Source of the DNA: Ochrobactrum sp. RH2CCR150
GTDB taxonomy: Bacteria; Pseudomonadota; Alphaproteobacteria; Rhizobiales; Rhizobiaceae
Reading direction: 5' to 3'
Length of the DNA: 64,000 nt
Assembly (NCBI GenBank): GCA_014138095.1
Contig: JACGXE010000001.1
Location: forward strand, 124,001-188,000
Below are positions 1-8,407 of the stretch, in pieces; the stretch's first letter is position 1, and each line of letters starts with the position of its first letter. The position numbers and the translations under genes were made by a program. Below the pieces are notes generated by a model. It searched no databases. It worked only from the letters and a program-made list of their open reading frames with translations, and was not told the DNA's origin.

Positions 1-470
1 GCCGTCTCTCCGCCGGAGAGAATATAATCGCCGATCGAGACTTCCTCGAGTTGGCGCGCTTCAATCACGCGCTCATCCACACCTTCGAAGCGACCGCACA
101 GAATGATCGCGCCCGGCCCGGCGGCAAGCTCGCGCACGCGCTTTTGCGTCAGCGGTGCACCGCGCGGGGTCATCAGCAGCATCGGGCGATCATCGGCAAC
201 AGAATCGAGCGCCCGCGCAATCACATCGGGCTTCATCACCATGCCCGCGCCACCGCCCGACGGCGTGTCATCGACCATGCGATGCCTGCCTTCAGCAAAA
301 TCGCGGATCTGCACCGTGTCGAGCTGCCATTTCGCCTCGGCAAGCGCCTTGCCAGCCAGTGAAACGCCAAGCGGCCCCGGAAACATTTCCGGATAGAGCG
401 TCAGCACCGAAGCATGGAAAAACCCTGCTTCGTGGTCTGCCGGGCCCTGTTCCGAAGATTCGTCGGTCAT
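1..470 (-). CDS. trmD: tRNA (guanine-N1)-methyltransferase TrmD, N-terminal part (cut by window edge)
   Basis: TrmD is the SPOUT-family enzyme that methylates G37 of tRNAs using S-adenosylmethionine. About 156 N-terminal residues are visible. They include the family signatures [30 protein letters not shown] and, at the very edge, [10 protein letters not shown], which belongs to the knotted SAM-binding region. The C-terminal tRNA-binding domain lies outside the window. The start at 470 is fixed by an ATGA overlap with the rimM stop, so rimM and trmD are translationally coupled, as in the usual rpsP-rimM-trmD-rplS operon. Here rpsP is not directly upstream of rimM. The protein carries about 15 extra acidic N-terminal residues before the conserved [13 protein letters not shown]. 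The assignment is firm. Confidence 0.95.
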   Translation of the reverse strand, partial: MTDESSEQGPADHEAGFFHASVLTLYPEMFPGPLGVSLAGKALAEAKWQLDTVQIRDFAEGRHRMVDDTPSGGGAGMVMKPDVIARALDSVADDRPMLLMTPRGAPLTQKRVRELAAGPGAIILCGRFEGVDERVIEARQLEEVSIGDYILSGGET

Positions 471-1045
471 GACTTCTTCGGTCGCTTCTTCTGTTGATGA
501 CCACCCTTCAGCGGATTGTCGCTTTCATCGGGGATCAGGCCTGCCGCGAACGGCTCCACCAGCAGAGTGCCTTTTTCGAAATCGATTTCCGGCACAGCCG
601 CTTCGGTAAACGGAATGAGCATCGGGCGCTTGCCCTTTTCGCTCAGCTCGATGATATCACCGCCGCCGAAATCGAACACCGCGCTGACAACGCCATAGCT
701 TTTACCCTCGGCATCCATTGCCGCAAGCCCGATCAGGTCAGTCTGGAAGAACTCGTCGTCGTCCAGATCGTCATCCGACAATTGCGCACGGTCGATGTAA
801 AGCGCTGTACCGTTGAGCGCCTCGGCGGCGTTGCGGTCGTTGACGCCCTTGAAGCGTACAATCACAACCGTCTTCGCGGCTCGCGCTTCAAGAACTTCAT
901 AGCCCTTGCCCTGCTCGTCATAGAGCAGGCCATAATCGCCAATTGAAAGTGGATCTTCGGTGAATGTCTTGATTCTGACTTCGCCACGGATGCCGTGGGC
1001 GGCACCGACGACGGCGAGCTGAATCGGATTTTCTGGACGTGGCAT
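467..1045 (-). CDS. rimM: ribosome maturation factor RimM
   Basis: RimM assists maturation of the 30S subunit head and binds ribosomal protein S19. The 192-residue protein has the N-terminal RimM barrel ([19 protein letters not shown] near residue 15) and the C-terminal PRC-barrel region ([18 protein letters not shown], then [21 protein letters not shown]). I chose the ATG at 1045 because an AGGGG motif sits about six bases upstream and the protein then begins [14 protein letters not shown], the expected RimM start; an upstream in-frame ATG at 1072 adds only nine unconserved residues. The stop overlaps trmD by four bases. The C-terminus is a lysine-rich tail (KKRPKKS), probably an rRNA contact. 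Confidence 0.94.
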   Translation of the reverse strand: MPRPENPIQLAVVGAAHGIRGEVRIKTFTEDPLSIGDYGLLYDEQGKGYEVLEARAAKTVVIVRFKGVNDRNAAEALNGTALYIDRAQLSDDDLDDDEFFQTDLIGLAAMDAEGKSYGVVSAVFDFGGGDIIELSEKGKRPMLIPFTEAAVPEIDFEKGTLLVEPFAAGLIPDESDNPLKGGHQQKKRPKKS

Positions 1046-1255
1046 GGTTGCCCCTGATCTGGATTCGGGCACATCGCCCCGACAGTGAGGCCGATATGCG
1101 CTGCTGATTAGCTTTATCGCTTAGCGAATTAACACCGAAACGCCAAGAAAAATGCACTGTTTCAGCAAAGTCGCCCATGGAAACCGCAAAGGCAACCAGC
1201 CGGTAACCTCTCCCTGACAAACTGTCAGCCGAAACTTCAACCGGTAGATTTCAAG

Positions 1256-2203
1256 ATGGCGATGAATGGCGAATTCCTGATTCCCGCCCGTGCAGACCTT
1301 GCGGCTGCCCGCGAGGAATGGCTGAAGACATTGAAGGATACGCGCCGTCTTTCTGAAAATACCGTCGAAGCCTATGAGCGCGACTCGCGGCAATTTCTCA
1401 ATTTTCTCACCGGACATCTGGGTGAACCGCCCTCACTGAAAGATGTCAGCAGCCTGCGCGTTGCCGATCTGCGCTCGTTCCTCGCCAGCCGCCGCAATGA
1501 TGGTGCGGGCGCTCGAACCCTTGGGCGCGGTCTGGCCGGTATACGGTCCCTGCTGCGCTATCTGGAAAAGCGCGGTCTGGCCAATGCCGCAGGCGCGAGC
1601 GCCATGCGCGCACCGCGCCAGCCGAAATCACTGCCGAAACCGTTGACTGCCGATGACGCTCGCCGTGTGGTCGCTGCCGATGGCCAGATGGCCGAGGAAC
1701 CGTGGATCGCGGCGCGCAACGCCGCCGTGCTGACCTTGCTCTATGGTTGCGGCCTGCGCATTTCCGAGGCTCTTGGCCTCAAAGGCGATGCGCTCTCCGA
1801 CAGTTCAGCCCTTTCGATCACCATAACCGGCAAGGGCAACAAGTCCCGGCTCGTGCCCCTGCTGCCAATCATCCACCGCGCCGTGGCGCAATATCGTGCG
1901 CTCTGCCCCTATGATCTCTCTGCCGACAAGCCGCTGTTTCGCGGCGCGAAAGGCGGCGAGCTTCATGCCGCCATCATCCAGCGCGAAATGCAGAAATTGC
2001 GCGCCGGGCTTGGCCTGCCGGACAGCGCCACGCCGCATGCGCTGCGCCATTCCTTCGCCACCCATCTGTTAGGCCGCGGCGGCGACTTGCGCACGATTCA
2101 GGAACTGCTTGGCCATGCCAGCCTGTCCACCACGCAGATCTATACCGGCGTGGATACGGAGCGCTTGCTGGAAGTCTATGACAAGGCGCATCCAAGAGCC
2201 TGA
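1256..2203 (+). CDS. xerC: tyrosine recombinase XerC
   Basis: XerC acts with XerD at dif to resolve chromosome dimers at division. The 315-residue protein has an N-terminal SAM-like core-binding domain (residues about 15-110) and a catalytic domain with the full set of active-site residues: Arg168 in CGLRISEA, Lys193 in GKGNKSR, His261 and Arg264 in HALRHSFATH, His287 in LGHASLSTTQ and the nucleophile Tyr296 in IYTGVD. The order against the second recombinase at 37105 (XerD) fits the usual pair of housekeeping enzymes rather than a phage integrase; there is no excisionase or att site nearby. It diverges from rimM across about 210 bp containing a small inverted repeat (CTGACA-AAC-TGTCAG, 1214-1228). 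A second in-frame ATG lies at 1262. Confidence 0.93.
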   Translation: MAMNGEFLIPARADLAAAREEWLKTLKDTRRLSENTVEAYERDSRQFLNFLTGHLGEPPSLKDVSSLRVADLRSFLASRRNDGAGARTLGRGLAGIRSLLRYLEKRGLANAAGASAMRAPRQPKSLPKPLTADDARRVVAADGQMAEEPWIAARNAAVLTLLYGCGLRISEALGLKGDALSDSSALSITITGKGNKSRLVPLLPIIHRAVAQYRALCPYDLSADKPLFRGAKGGELHAAIIQREMQKLRAGLGLPDSATPHALRHSFATHLLGRGGDLRTIQELLGHASLSTTQIYTGVDTERLLEVYDKAHPRA

Positions 2204-2248
2204 ACCGGGCACCTTTCACATCGCGGAAGATTGCTTATATTCCCCTGT

Positions 2249-3256
2249 ATGAAAAAGCTGCTTCTCGTTCTTCTATGCGCCGTCTTCGCCGGTTCTGTCA
2301 CCGCCCGCGCTGACGAAAAGTCCACCGCCTGCTCCATTCGGGGTGCAAACCTCGTCGATGGCGTGGAGAAAAGCGACCCCGCTCTCTGGAAAGAGCTGCG
2401 TGCGGAAGCAGAATCAATCCCCAACCATCAGGGCCGCATCTGGAAGATCGAAAAGGACGGGGTAGCGCCGTCCTATCTGTTCGGCACCATCCATCTCAGC
2501 GATCCTCGTGTGCTGGAATTGCCGAAGGTGGTGCAGGACGCCTATCAATCGGCGAATACCGTCGTGATCGAAACCACTGATGTTCTCGACCAGAAAAACT
2601 TTCTGCGTTTGAAGCTGGAACGTCCCGAACTGCTGCTTTTCACCGATGGCAGCACGCTCAAATCGCATCTGCCATCCGACAGGCGTGACGATATTGAAAA
2701 GAAGCTTGCGGAGCGCGGCATCATTCTCGATGCGGTCGCCAAGATGAAGCCGTGGATTCTCACCACGCTGCTGGCCATGCCCAAATGCGAGCGCGAGCGC
2801 AAAAGCGAAGGCGTGAAGTCGCTCGACGAGTTTCTGGCCGTCAATGCAAAGGCAGAAGGGCGCAACATTGAGGGGCTGGAAACGGCTGCGGAACAGTTCG
2901 AAGCCACCGAGAAGCTTCCGCTCGATTTTCACATTCGCAATCTCATCGCCACGGTCGATTACGGTGACAAAACCGAAGACGCCATGGAAACGACCACCGC
3001 GCTTTATCTGAAGGGCGAGCTTGGCATGATCATGCCGGCGCTGAGACAGATCGTGCCGGATGCTTTGTCCGATCAGGATTACGATCTGTTCCTGAAATAT
3101 CTGATCACCGACCGCAACCACACCATGGCGGACCGGGCCGTTCCGCTGCTTGAAAAAGGCAATGTCTTTATTGCTATCGGCGCCCTGCACCTGCCGGGCG
3201 AAGAAGGCGTGGTGGAACTGCTGCGGGCCAAGGGCTATCGCCTGACGGCGCTTTAG
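2249..3256 (+). CDS. TraB/GumN family secreted protein
   Basis: This is a 335-residue protein of the TraB/GumN (PF01963) family, related to Tiki/PrgY-type putative metal-dependent proteases; the bacterial function is not known. The N-terminus MKKLLLVLLCAVFAGSVTARA is a typical Sec signal peptide, so the mature protein is exported. Family motifs are seen: YLFGTIHLSDPR near residue 75 and, at the C-terminus, IAIGALHLPGEEGVVELL, the paired GxxH motifs proposed to bind metal. I start at the ATG at 2249; an in-frame TTG at 2231 would put six residues before the signal peptide. It follows xerC with a 45-bp gap and may be co-transcribed. Confidence 0.85.
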   Translation: MKKLLLVLLCAVFAGSVTARADEKSTACSIRGANLVDGVEKSDPALWKELRAEAESIPNHQGRIWKIEKDGVAPSYLFGTIHLSDPRVLELPKVVQDAYQSANTVVIETTDVLDQKNFLRLKLERPELLLFTDGSTLKSHLPSDRRDDIEKKLAERGIILDAVAKMKPWILTTLLAMPKCERERKSEGVKSLDEFLAVNAKAEGRNIEGLETAAEQFEATEKLPLDFHIRNLIATVDYGDKTEDAMETTTALYLKGELGMIMPALRQIVPDALSDQDYDLFLKYLITDRNHTMADRAVPLLEKGNVFIAIGALHLPGEEGVVELLRAKGYRLTAL

Positions 3257-3368
3257 CCCCCTGCCCGCACGCGGAACAATCGGCTTTTGACTGCGTTCAC
3301 TCTGCTGAAGCAGGTTTGTGGCGGCTGGAGGCCGCGCAACCCCGATGCGACAACTGGAGGAGCGCGCA

Positions 3369-3641
3369 ATGGTTGATCCCCTCGATCCGCGAAACGACCC
3401 CAGAACGAACCCGGTCAATACTGACCCGAGACTGTCGGACCCTTCCGGCATGCCGCCGCCGCAACGCGGCGGTAGCGGCTATGTTCTGGGTGCCGTTCTG
3501 CTCGTGGCAATCATCATTCTCGGCTATTTCTTTTACAATAATGGCACGAGAACCGACACGGCGGCACCCCCGCCAGCGACGCAGAGCGAACCCGCAACAC
3601 CGGCTCCGGCAACGCCTGCCAATCCGCCAGCCCAGAATTAA
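3369..3641 (+). CDS. small single-pass membrane protein, Pro/Ala-rich tail
   Basis: This 90-residue protein is not recognised. It starts at the ATG at 3369, chosen because GGAGGAGC lies just upstream (an in-frame start at 3318 has no such site). The order is: a polar, Asp/Asn/Pro-rich N-terminal segment of about 35 residues, one strong transmembrane helix (GYVLGAVLLVAIIILGYFFY), and a low-complexity tail of Ala, Pro and Thr. The arrangement predicts a small inner-membrane protein with a short cytoplasmic head and a flexible periplasmic tail. It stands alone and is followed closely by a strong terminator. I infer no function. Confidence 0.7.
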   Translation: MVDPLDPRNDPRTNPVNTDPRLSDPSGMPPPQRGGSGYVLGAVLLVAIIILGYFFYNNGTRTDTAAPPPATQSEPATPAPATPANPPAQN

Positions 3642-3657
3642 TTCCCATAGAAACAAG

Positions 3658-3681
3658 AAAGGCCCGCTTGCGCGGGCCTTT
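3658..3681 (+). terminator. rho-independent terminator after the 3369 membrane protein gene
   Basis: A perfect GC-rich stem (AAAGGCCCGC / GCGGGCCTTT) with a four-base loop is followed by TCTGCGTTCT. It begins 16 bp after the stop of the small membrane protein gene. Confidence 0.8.
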
Positions 3682-3693
3682 CTGCGTTCTCTC

Positions 3694-3791
3694 TAGAGCG
3701 GTTCCGGTTAAAACGGAATCGTGGAACCGCTCTATCTATTTTTAAGCATTATCCTACGCAAAACCGCTTCGCACTTTTGCTGGAAATGCTC
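3694..3791. repeat. composite intergenic palindromic repeat
   Basis: The first part is a perfect 12-bp inverted repeat, TAGAGCGGTTCC (3694-3705) and GGAACCGCTCTA (3723-3734). The second part (3744-3791) is an imperfect palindrome that, read on the minus strand, shares a 26-base nearly identical core with 27832-27857. It fits the class of short dispersed palindromes common between genes in Brucella and other Rhizobiales. It lies between convergent genes, just after the lpdA stop on the minus strand, and could also act as a 3' stem-loop for lpdA. Confidence 0.7.
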
Positions 3792-3798
3792 GAAGAGA

Positions 3799-5202
3799 TT
3801 ACATATGGATCGGCTTAGCGAAGGTCGCCAGAGCGGATTCGCGCACGGCTTCCGACATGGTCGGATGCGCATGGCAGGTGCGGGCCAGATCTTCCGAAGA
3901 ACCGCCAAATTCCATCAGAACGGCCAGTTCGTGGATCATTTCGCCAGCGTTGTAGCCGAGGATATGCGCACCAAGAACGCGGTCCGTCGCCTTGTCGGCG
4001 AGGATTTTCACGAAGCCGTCCGTGTGCAGCATGGCGCGTGCGCGACCATTGGCCGTGAACGGGAACTTGCCGACCTTGTATTCAATACCGGCAGCTTTCA
4101 GTTCTTCTTCGGTCTTGCCGACAGAAGCCACTTCCGGCTGGGTATAGACGACGCTTGGAATGACGTCGAAATTCACATGACCGGCCTGACCGGCGATGAT
4201 TTCAGCAACGGCAATGCCTTCGTCTTCAGCCTTGTGCGCCAGCATCGGGCCCTGCACCACGTCGCCGATAGCGTAAATGCCTTCAACGTTGGTGCGCCAG
4301 TGATCGTCAATCGCAACGCGACCGCGATCATCGACATTGACGCCTGCTTCCTGAAGGCCAAGACCGTCCGTATAAGGACGACGGCCCGTGGAGATCAGAA
4401 CGGCATCGGCTTCGAGTGTTTCGGCATCGCCGCCCTTTACAGGCTCGAAAGTGACCTTTGCACCCTTGCCGGACTTTTCCACGCCCGTCACTTTCGCGCT
4501 GAGCTTGAAGGCAATGCCCTGCTTTTCGAGCAGACGCTGGAACTGCTTGGAAACTTCGCCGTCCATTGCGCCCAGCACCTTGTCGAGATATTCGACAACC
4601 GTGACCTTTGCACCGAGACGCGCCCAGACAGAACCGAGTTCCAGACCGATCACACCGCCGCCGACGACGACGAGATGACCCGGAACCTTGTCAAAGGACA
4701 GAGCGCCGGTCGAGGAAACGATGGTCTTCTCATCGATGTCGACCTTGACGCCCGGAATACCGGCGACGTCGGAACCAGTGGCAATGATGATGTTCTTAGC
4801 TTCGATTTCCTCAACCTTGCCGTCTTCGGCAGTCACGGAAACCTTGCCCTTGGCGACGACCTTGCCGGTGCCGATATAAGGCGTGATCTTGTTCTTCTTG
4901 AACAGGAATTCCACGCCGGTCACATTGGCCTTCACGGTCGCGTCCTTGTGGGCCAGCATCTTTCCGAGGTTAAGCTTGGGCGACACTTCCACGCCGAGCG
5001 TATCGAAGGAGTGGCCAGCTTCGGCAAAGACTTCCGATGCATGCAGAAGCGCCTTGGACGGAATGCAGCCGACATTGAGGCAGGTGCCGCCGAAGGTCTT
5101 GCGCTTTTCCACCACAGCGACCGAGAGACCCAGCTGCGCGGCCTTGATTGCGGCGACATAACCGCCGGGGCCCGTACCGATGACAACCACATCATAAGAC
5201 AT
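3799..5202 (-). CDS. lpdA: dihydrolipoyl dehydrogenase (E3)
   Basis: E3 re-oxidises the dihydrolipoyl group of 2-oxoacid dehydrogenase complexes, passing electrons through FAD to NAD+. The 467-residue protein shows the N-terminal FAD fold (VVVIGTGPGGYVAAI), the redox disulfide GGTCLNVGCIPSK with Cys41 and Cys46, the NAD fold (VVVGGGVIGLELGSV), the second FAD motif (IYAIGDVVQGPMLAHKA) and the C-terminal catalytic His-Glu dyad in CHAHPTMSEA. The start at 5202 (MSYDVVV) is chosen over an upstream in-frame ATG because the conserved fold begins there. It closes the mdh-suc-odh block, so it most likely serves the 2-oxoglutarate dehydrogenase complex. Three unrelated genes separate it from odhB. Confidence 0.96.
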   Translation of the reverse strand: MSYDVVVIGTGPGGYVAAIKAAQLGLSVAVVEKRKTFGGTCLNVGCIPSKALLHASEVFAEAGHSFDTLGVEVSPKLNLGKMLAHKDATVKANVTGVEFLFKKNKITPYIGTGKVVAKGKVSVTAEDGKVEEIEAKNIIIATGSDVAGIPGVKVDIDEKTIVSSTGALSFDKVPGHLVVVGGGVIGLELGSVWARLGAKVTVVEYLDKVLGAMDGEVSKQFQRLLEKQGIAFKLSAKVTGVEKSGKGAKVTFEPVKGGDAETLEADAVLISTGRRPYTDGLGLQEAGVNVDDRGRVAIDDHWRTNVEGIYAIGDVVQGPMLAHKAEDEGIAVAEIIAGQAGHVNFDVIPSVVYTQPEVASVGKTEEELKAAGIEYKVGKFPFTANGRARAMLHTDGFVKILADKATDRVLGAHILGYNAGEMIHELAVLMEFGGSSEDLARTCHAHPTMSEAVRESALATFAKPIHM

Positions 5203-5319
5203 TGAATTACCCTTTTCAGTCTTTCCTGAACGTTTTTCGTTAGAGTACCGCATTTATGCGACGCCAAATGTTTCGGCTGCAAAATGCTTGAAATAACCGG
5301 CCTTTGTTAAAGCTGCCGA

Positions 5320-5862
5320 TCAGTTTTCATCCGGGGTGCATCCCTGAAAGCGGAACACTTCCCACTGAAGCGGCTTTTCGGGTTTGGCCGCCCCAAAATC
5401 ATAGCCGTCAAGCGCCGTCACCAGATCAGGGAACAGTACCGCCTGCGCAGCCGGTTCATCCGCCTTGGGCAGAACTTCCGCTTCCGCACCTTCCTTCAGC
5501 GCGTAGATGACGCTCTGCCAGATGCTGCAATCATCGAGGTCTTCCGGATTGGAGCCATCGCCCTTGCAGTTGTAGGTGATGAGCGCATAAGGCCGCGCCA
5601 CACCCTCTTCCGGCCAGATCACCATGCCGTTCAGCTTGAATTCCGGCTTGTCATTGGCGGTGATCGTAAACTCATTGGTCGGCGCTGGCGTCATCTTGAG
5701 ATCGTTCGTCTGCATGGGGCGGAACGTCAATGTGTAGGCGCCGTCACGGTCCTGGTAGATGCCGCGATTCTGGGTGCACGCCGCCTGCACAGCAGTCGAG
5801 AACACCGATGCGGCGACCACCGAAGCGGCCGTTATTTTGAGAAGCTTCCTTGCAACATGCAT
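5320..5862 (-). CDS. secreted protein with four cysteines, unknown function
   Basis: This 180-residue protein is not recognised. A signal peptide is clear (positively charged MHVARKLLK, hydrophobic stretch, cleavage near AVQA-ACTQ). The mature protein has four cysteines, in AACTQN, YNCKGDG, DDCSIWQ and the C-terminal QGCTPDEN, which could form two disulfides in the periplasm. It is otherwise beta-rich and acidic. The start at 5862 is supported by AAGGAGAA about seven bases upstream. It lies between the LysE gene and lpdA on the same strand and is probably part of that transcript. Confidence 0.75.
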   Translation of the reverse strand: MHVARKLLKITAASVVAASVFSTAVQAACTQNRGIYQDRDGAYTLTFRPMQTNDLKMTPAPTNEFTITANDKPEFKLNGMVIWPEEGVARPYALITYNCKGDGSNPEDLDDCSIWQSVIYALKEGAEAEVLPKADEPAAQAVLFPDLVTALDGYDFGAAKPEKPLQWEVFRFQGCTPDEN

Positions 5863-5907
5863 CTGTCGGTTCTCCTTGAGTTTTTCCGGCAGCAAATCAA
5901 TTGCTTC

Positions 5908-6546
5908 TTACATAGCCTTTTCGGTGGCAAGTTTAAGCCCAAGAGCGATGAAGACAACACCACTTGTGCGATCGATCCATTTCGAGGCCCGCGAAAAAGC
6001 CGCGCGCATCTTCGGCGTGGTCATGAAAATGCTGACGCCAATAAACCAGCTGATCAGCGCTGTTGCCATCACAACACCGTAGCCCAGCTTCACTTCTGTC
6101 GGCGTATGCGCGTGAACGACCGTCGAAAAAATCGACAGGAAGAAGAACACGGCTTTCGGATTGAGCGCATTGGCGGCAAAGCCGAGACCGAAGGCCTTGG
6201 CAAAGCTCTGCTGCTTGCGCGGTTCTTTCTCATCCGTATCGACCTCGATCTTTGTCGTGCCAGCACGCAACGCCTTGATGCCGATATAGACCAGATAGGC
6301 CACACCGCACCATTTGACGATATTGAACAGATAGATCGACTGGGAAATGATGAGACCGAGTCCCAGCACCGTATAGGTGACATGCATCATCAGCGCCGCT
6401 CCGATCCCGAAGCTGGTGATGATCGCCTCACGACGGCCATGCATCAGTGACTGCCGTATGACCATGGCCAGATCCGCTCCCGGCGAAACAATCGCAAAGA
6501 AGAAGATCGCCATCAGGGAAGCCAGTTCGAAGAGATAGGGATGCAT
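5908..6546 (-). CDS. LysE/RhtB-family amino acid exporter
   Basis: This 212-residue integral membrane protein belongs to the LysE/RhtB superfamily (PF01810). Members export amino acids or related metabolites by proton exchange. Seen: about six hydrophobic helices, the N-terminal FFAIVSPGADLAMVIRQSL with the conserved P-G-P/A signature, and the FGIGAALMMHVTYTVLGLG helix. A central polar loop with KIEVDTDEKEPRKQQ separates two halves, as in the family. AAAGGAAAAGCG directly precedes the ATG at 6546. The substrate cannot be assigned. It is on the same strand as the MAPEG gene upstream and the secreted protein downstream. Confidence 0.87.
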   Translation of the reverse strand: MHPYLFELASLMAIFFFAIVSPGADLAMVIRQSLMHGRREAIITSFGIGAALMMHVTYTVLGLGLIISQSIYLFNIVKWCGVAYLVYIGIKALRAGTTKIEVDTDEKEPRKQQSFAKAFGLGFAANALNPKAVFFFLSIFSTVVHAHTPTEVKLGYGVVMATALISWFIGVSIFMTTPKMRAAFSRASKWIDRTSGVVFIALGLKLATEKAM

Positions 6547-6593
6547 CGCTTTTCCTTTGCTGCACTATGCGCGAATTGGCGCGCAGGCAGCCA

Positions 6594-7010
6594 TCAAAAA
6601 ATCAAAGCCAGAAACATAACACCCAGTCCGACCATCGAGCCGACCCAGATCAGCGACCGGATATAGGGAATGCCCGCCAGATAGAGCGGAATGTAAACAA
6701 TACGACATGCAAACCAGAGCCAGGCTCCGTAAATACCCCAGACGCTTGCATCGCCCTTCAGGGTCAGAGCCAGCGCCAGCGCAATAAAAGCCGGATAGGT
6801 TTCGCGGAAATTCGTGGATGCCCGCTCGGCACGCCCGGCAATGGCGCCGGAAGGTTTCAGCCCTTCATCGCGGGGACCGGCATTCCAGTCTGTGCCGAGT
6901 TCTCGCGTCGCCGTCATGGCCTGAAGCAGCACATGAGCCACCAGCAACACCACGCTCCAGCCGACAAGCGGCAGATAAGGCGAAGAGGAGAAAAGACCCG
7001 GCTCCATCAT
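6594..7010 (-). CDS. MAPEG-family membrane protein
   Basis: This 138-residue protein has about four transmembrane helices and the MAPEG (PF01124) signature ERASTNFRETYPAFIALAL, followed by ACRIVYIPLYLAGIPYIRSL. Eukaryotic MAPEG proteins are glutathione transferases and peroxidases of membranes; the role of the short proteobacterial members is not settled. Two adjacent ATG codons (7010 and 7007) could start it. A strong terminator lies between odhB and this gene, so it probably has its own promoter within about 70 bp. Confidence 0.85.
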   Translation of the reverse strand: MMEPGLFSSSPYLPLVGWSVVLLVAHVLLQAMTATRELGTDWNAGPRDEGLKPSGAIAGRAERASTNFRETYPAFIALALALTLKGDASVWGIYGAWLWFACRIVYIPLYLAGIPYIRSLIWVGSMVGLGVMFLALIF

Positions 7011-7040
7011 TCAAATCCCGTTGCTCGCAACCCCGACCGA

Positions 7041-7071
7041 AAAGCCGCCCGATTGTACTCGGGCGGCTTTC
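7041..7071 (-). terminator. terminator of the sucA-odhB transcript
   Basis: On the minus strand the stem AAAGCCGCCCGA / TCGGGCGGCTTT has a five-base loop and lies just after the odhB stop at 7083. Loop and stem geometry fit an intrinsic terminator; the downstream T tract is short. Confidence 0.78.
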
Positions 7072-7082
7072 TGGATTTTTGC

Positions 7083-8315
7083 TTAGAGATCGAGAACCAG
7101 ACGTTCCGGATCTTCCAGGCTTTCCTTGACGCGGACCAGGAAGGTCACGGCTTCCTTGCCGTCCACGATACGGTGATCGTAGCTGAGAGCCAGATACATC
7201 ATCGGACGGATCACGATCTGGCCGCCGACAACAACCGGACGATCCTGGATCTTGTGCATGCCGAGAATGCCCGACTGTGGCGAATTGAGGATCGGCGAAG
7301 ACATCAGCGAGCCGTAAACACCACCATTGGTGATGGTGAAGGTGCCGCCCTGCATGTCAGCCATCGAAAGCGTACCATCGCGCGCTGCCTTGGCCAGACG
7401 ACCGAGTTCCTTTTCCACGCCAGCGATCGAAAGCTGATCGGCATCGCGGATGACCGGAACGACAAGACCCTTGTCGGTGCCGACAGCCATGCCGACATGC
7501 GCGAAGTTCTTGTAGATGAGGTCGGTGCCGTCGATCTCGGCGTTAACAGCCGGGATTTCCTTCAGCGCATGGGTCACGGCCTTCGTGAAGAAGCCCATGA
7601 AGCCGAGCTTCACGCCATGCTTCTTTTCGAAGACGTCTTTGTACTTGGTGCGCAGTTCCATGACTGCGGACATGTCGACTTCGTTATAGGTCGTCAGCAT
7701 GGCAGCAGTGTTCTGCGCATCCTTCAGACGCTTGGCGATGGTCTGACGCAGACGGGTCATCTTCACGCGTTCTTCGCGCGGTGCGTCGTCAGCCGAGGAA
7801 GCCGGACGGGCAGCTGCAGCAGCAACCGGAGCCGGAGCAGCCGAAACACCCTTGGCGATGGCGTCGAGAACGTCGCCCTTGAGAACCTGACCGCGCTTGC
7901 CCGAGCCTTCAACCTGATCGGCGGACAGACCGCTTTCAGCGAGAAGCTTCGAAGCAGCAGGAGCAGGCTGCATAGCCGGGCCCGACGATGCGGAAGCAAC
8001 CGGTGCAGCGGCTGCGGCCGGAGCGGCAGCAGCTGGCTTGGCTTCTTCCTTCTTCGGAGCAGGCGCAGCAGCAGCGCCCTCACCGGAAATCTGGCCGAGC
8101 AGAGCGTTGACCTCAACCGTGTCGCCTTCCTTGGCCACGATTTCAACCAGCACACCAGCAGCAGCAGCCGGAACTTCCACTGTCACCTTGTCGGTTTCCA
8201 GTTCCACCAGCGGTTCGTCGATGGCGATAGCATCGCCAACCTTCTTGAACCATTTTCCGATGGTTGCCTCAGTAACGGACTCCCCAAGCGTGGGAACGCG
8301 AATTTCGGTGGCCAT
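7083..8315 (-). CDS. odhB: dihydrolipoyllysine succinyltransferase, E2 of 2-oxoglutarate dehydrogenase
   Basis: E2 transfers the succinyl group from E1 to coenzyme A and forms the core of the complex. The 410-residue protein has an N-terminal lipoyl domain with the modified Lys43 in LETDKVTVE, an Ala/Pro-rich flexible linker (about residues 85-115), a peripheral subunit-binding domain ([22 protein letters not shown] region, about 120-160) and the C-terminal catalytic domain with the active-site His in [14 protein letters not shown]. Length and order match SucB/OdhB rather than pyruvate E2. It follows sucA with a 92-bp gap containing a perfect hairpin. Confidence 0.96.
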   Translation of the reverse strand: MATEIRVPTLGESVTEATIGKWFKKVGDAIAIDEPLVELETDKVTVEVPAAAAGVLVEIVAKEGDTVEVNALLGQISGEGAAAAPAPKKEEAKPAAAAPAAAAAPVASASSGPAMQPAPAASKLLAESGLSADQVEGSGKRGQVLKGDVLDAIAKGVSAAPAPVAAAAARPASSADDAPREERVKMTRLRQTIAKRLKDAQNTAAMLTTYNEVDMSAVMELRTKYKDVFEKKHGVKLGFMGFFTKAVTHALKEIPAVNAEIDGTDLIYKNFAHVGMAVGTDKGLVVPVIRDADQLSIAGVEKELGRLAKAARDGTLSMADMQGGTFTITNGGVYGSLMSSPILNSPQSGILGMHKIQDRPVVVGGQIVIRPMMYLALSYDHRIVDGKEAVTFLVRVKESLEDPERLVLDL

Positions 8316-8368
8316 GGTTTCTTCTTCCGTTGATCTTCAAACTTTAGATTTAATGTTCAATTCAGGCT

Positions 8369-8392
8369 GGAGCAGTTTCGAAAAACTGCTCC
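8369..8392. promoter_or_regulatory. perfect hairpin between sucA and odhB
   Basis: Ten-base arms GGAGCAGTTT and AAACTGCTCC surround a four-base loop. There is no T tract on the minus strand, so it is not a standard terminator. It could partially reduce read-through, set an mRNA 3' boundary or stabilise the upstream sucA message. Confidence 0.6.
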
Positions 8393-8407
8393 AAAGCTTA
8401 ACCCGGA

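Noticed and set aside
1256..2203. xerC or xerD as phage or island integrases
   Set aside because: Both have the family signatures of the housekeeping pair and standard neighbours, and no excisionase, att site or mobile genes lie nearby.
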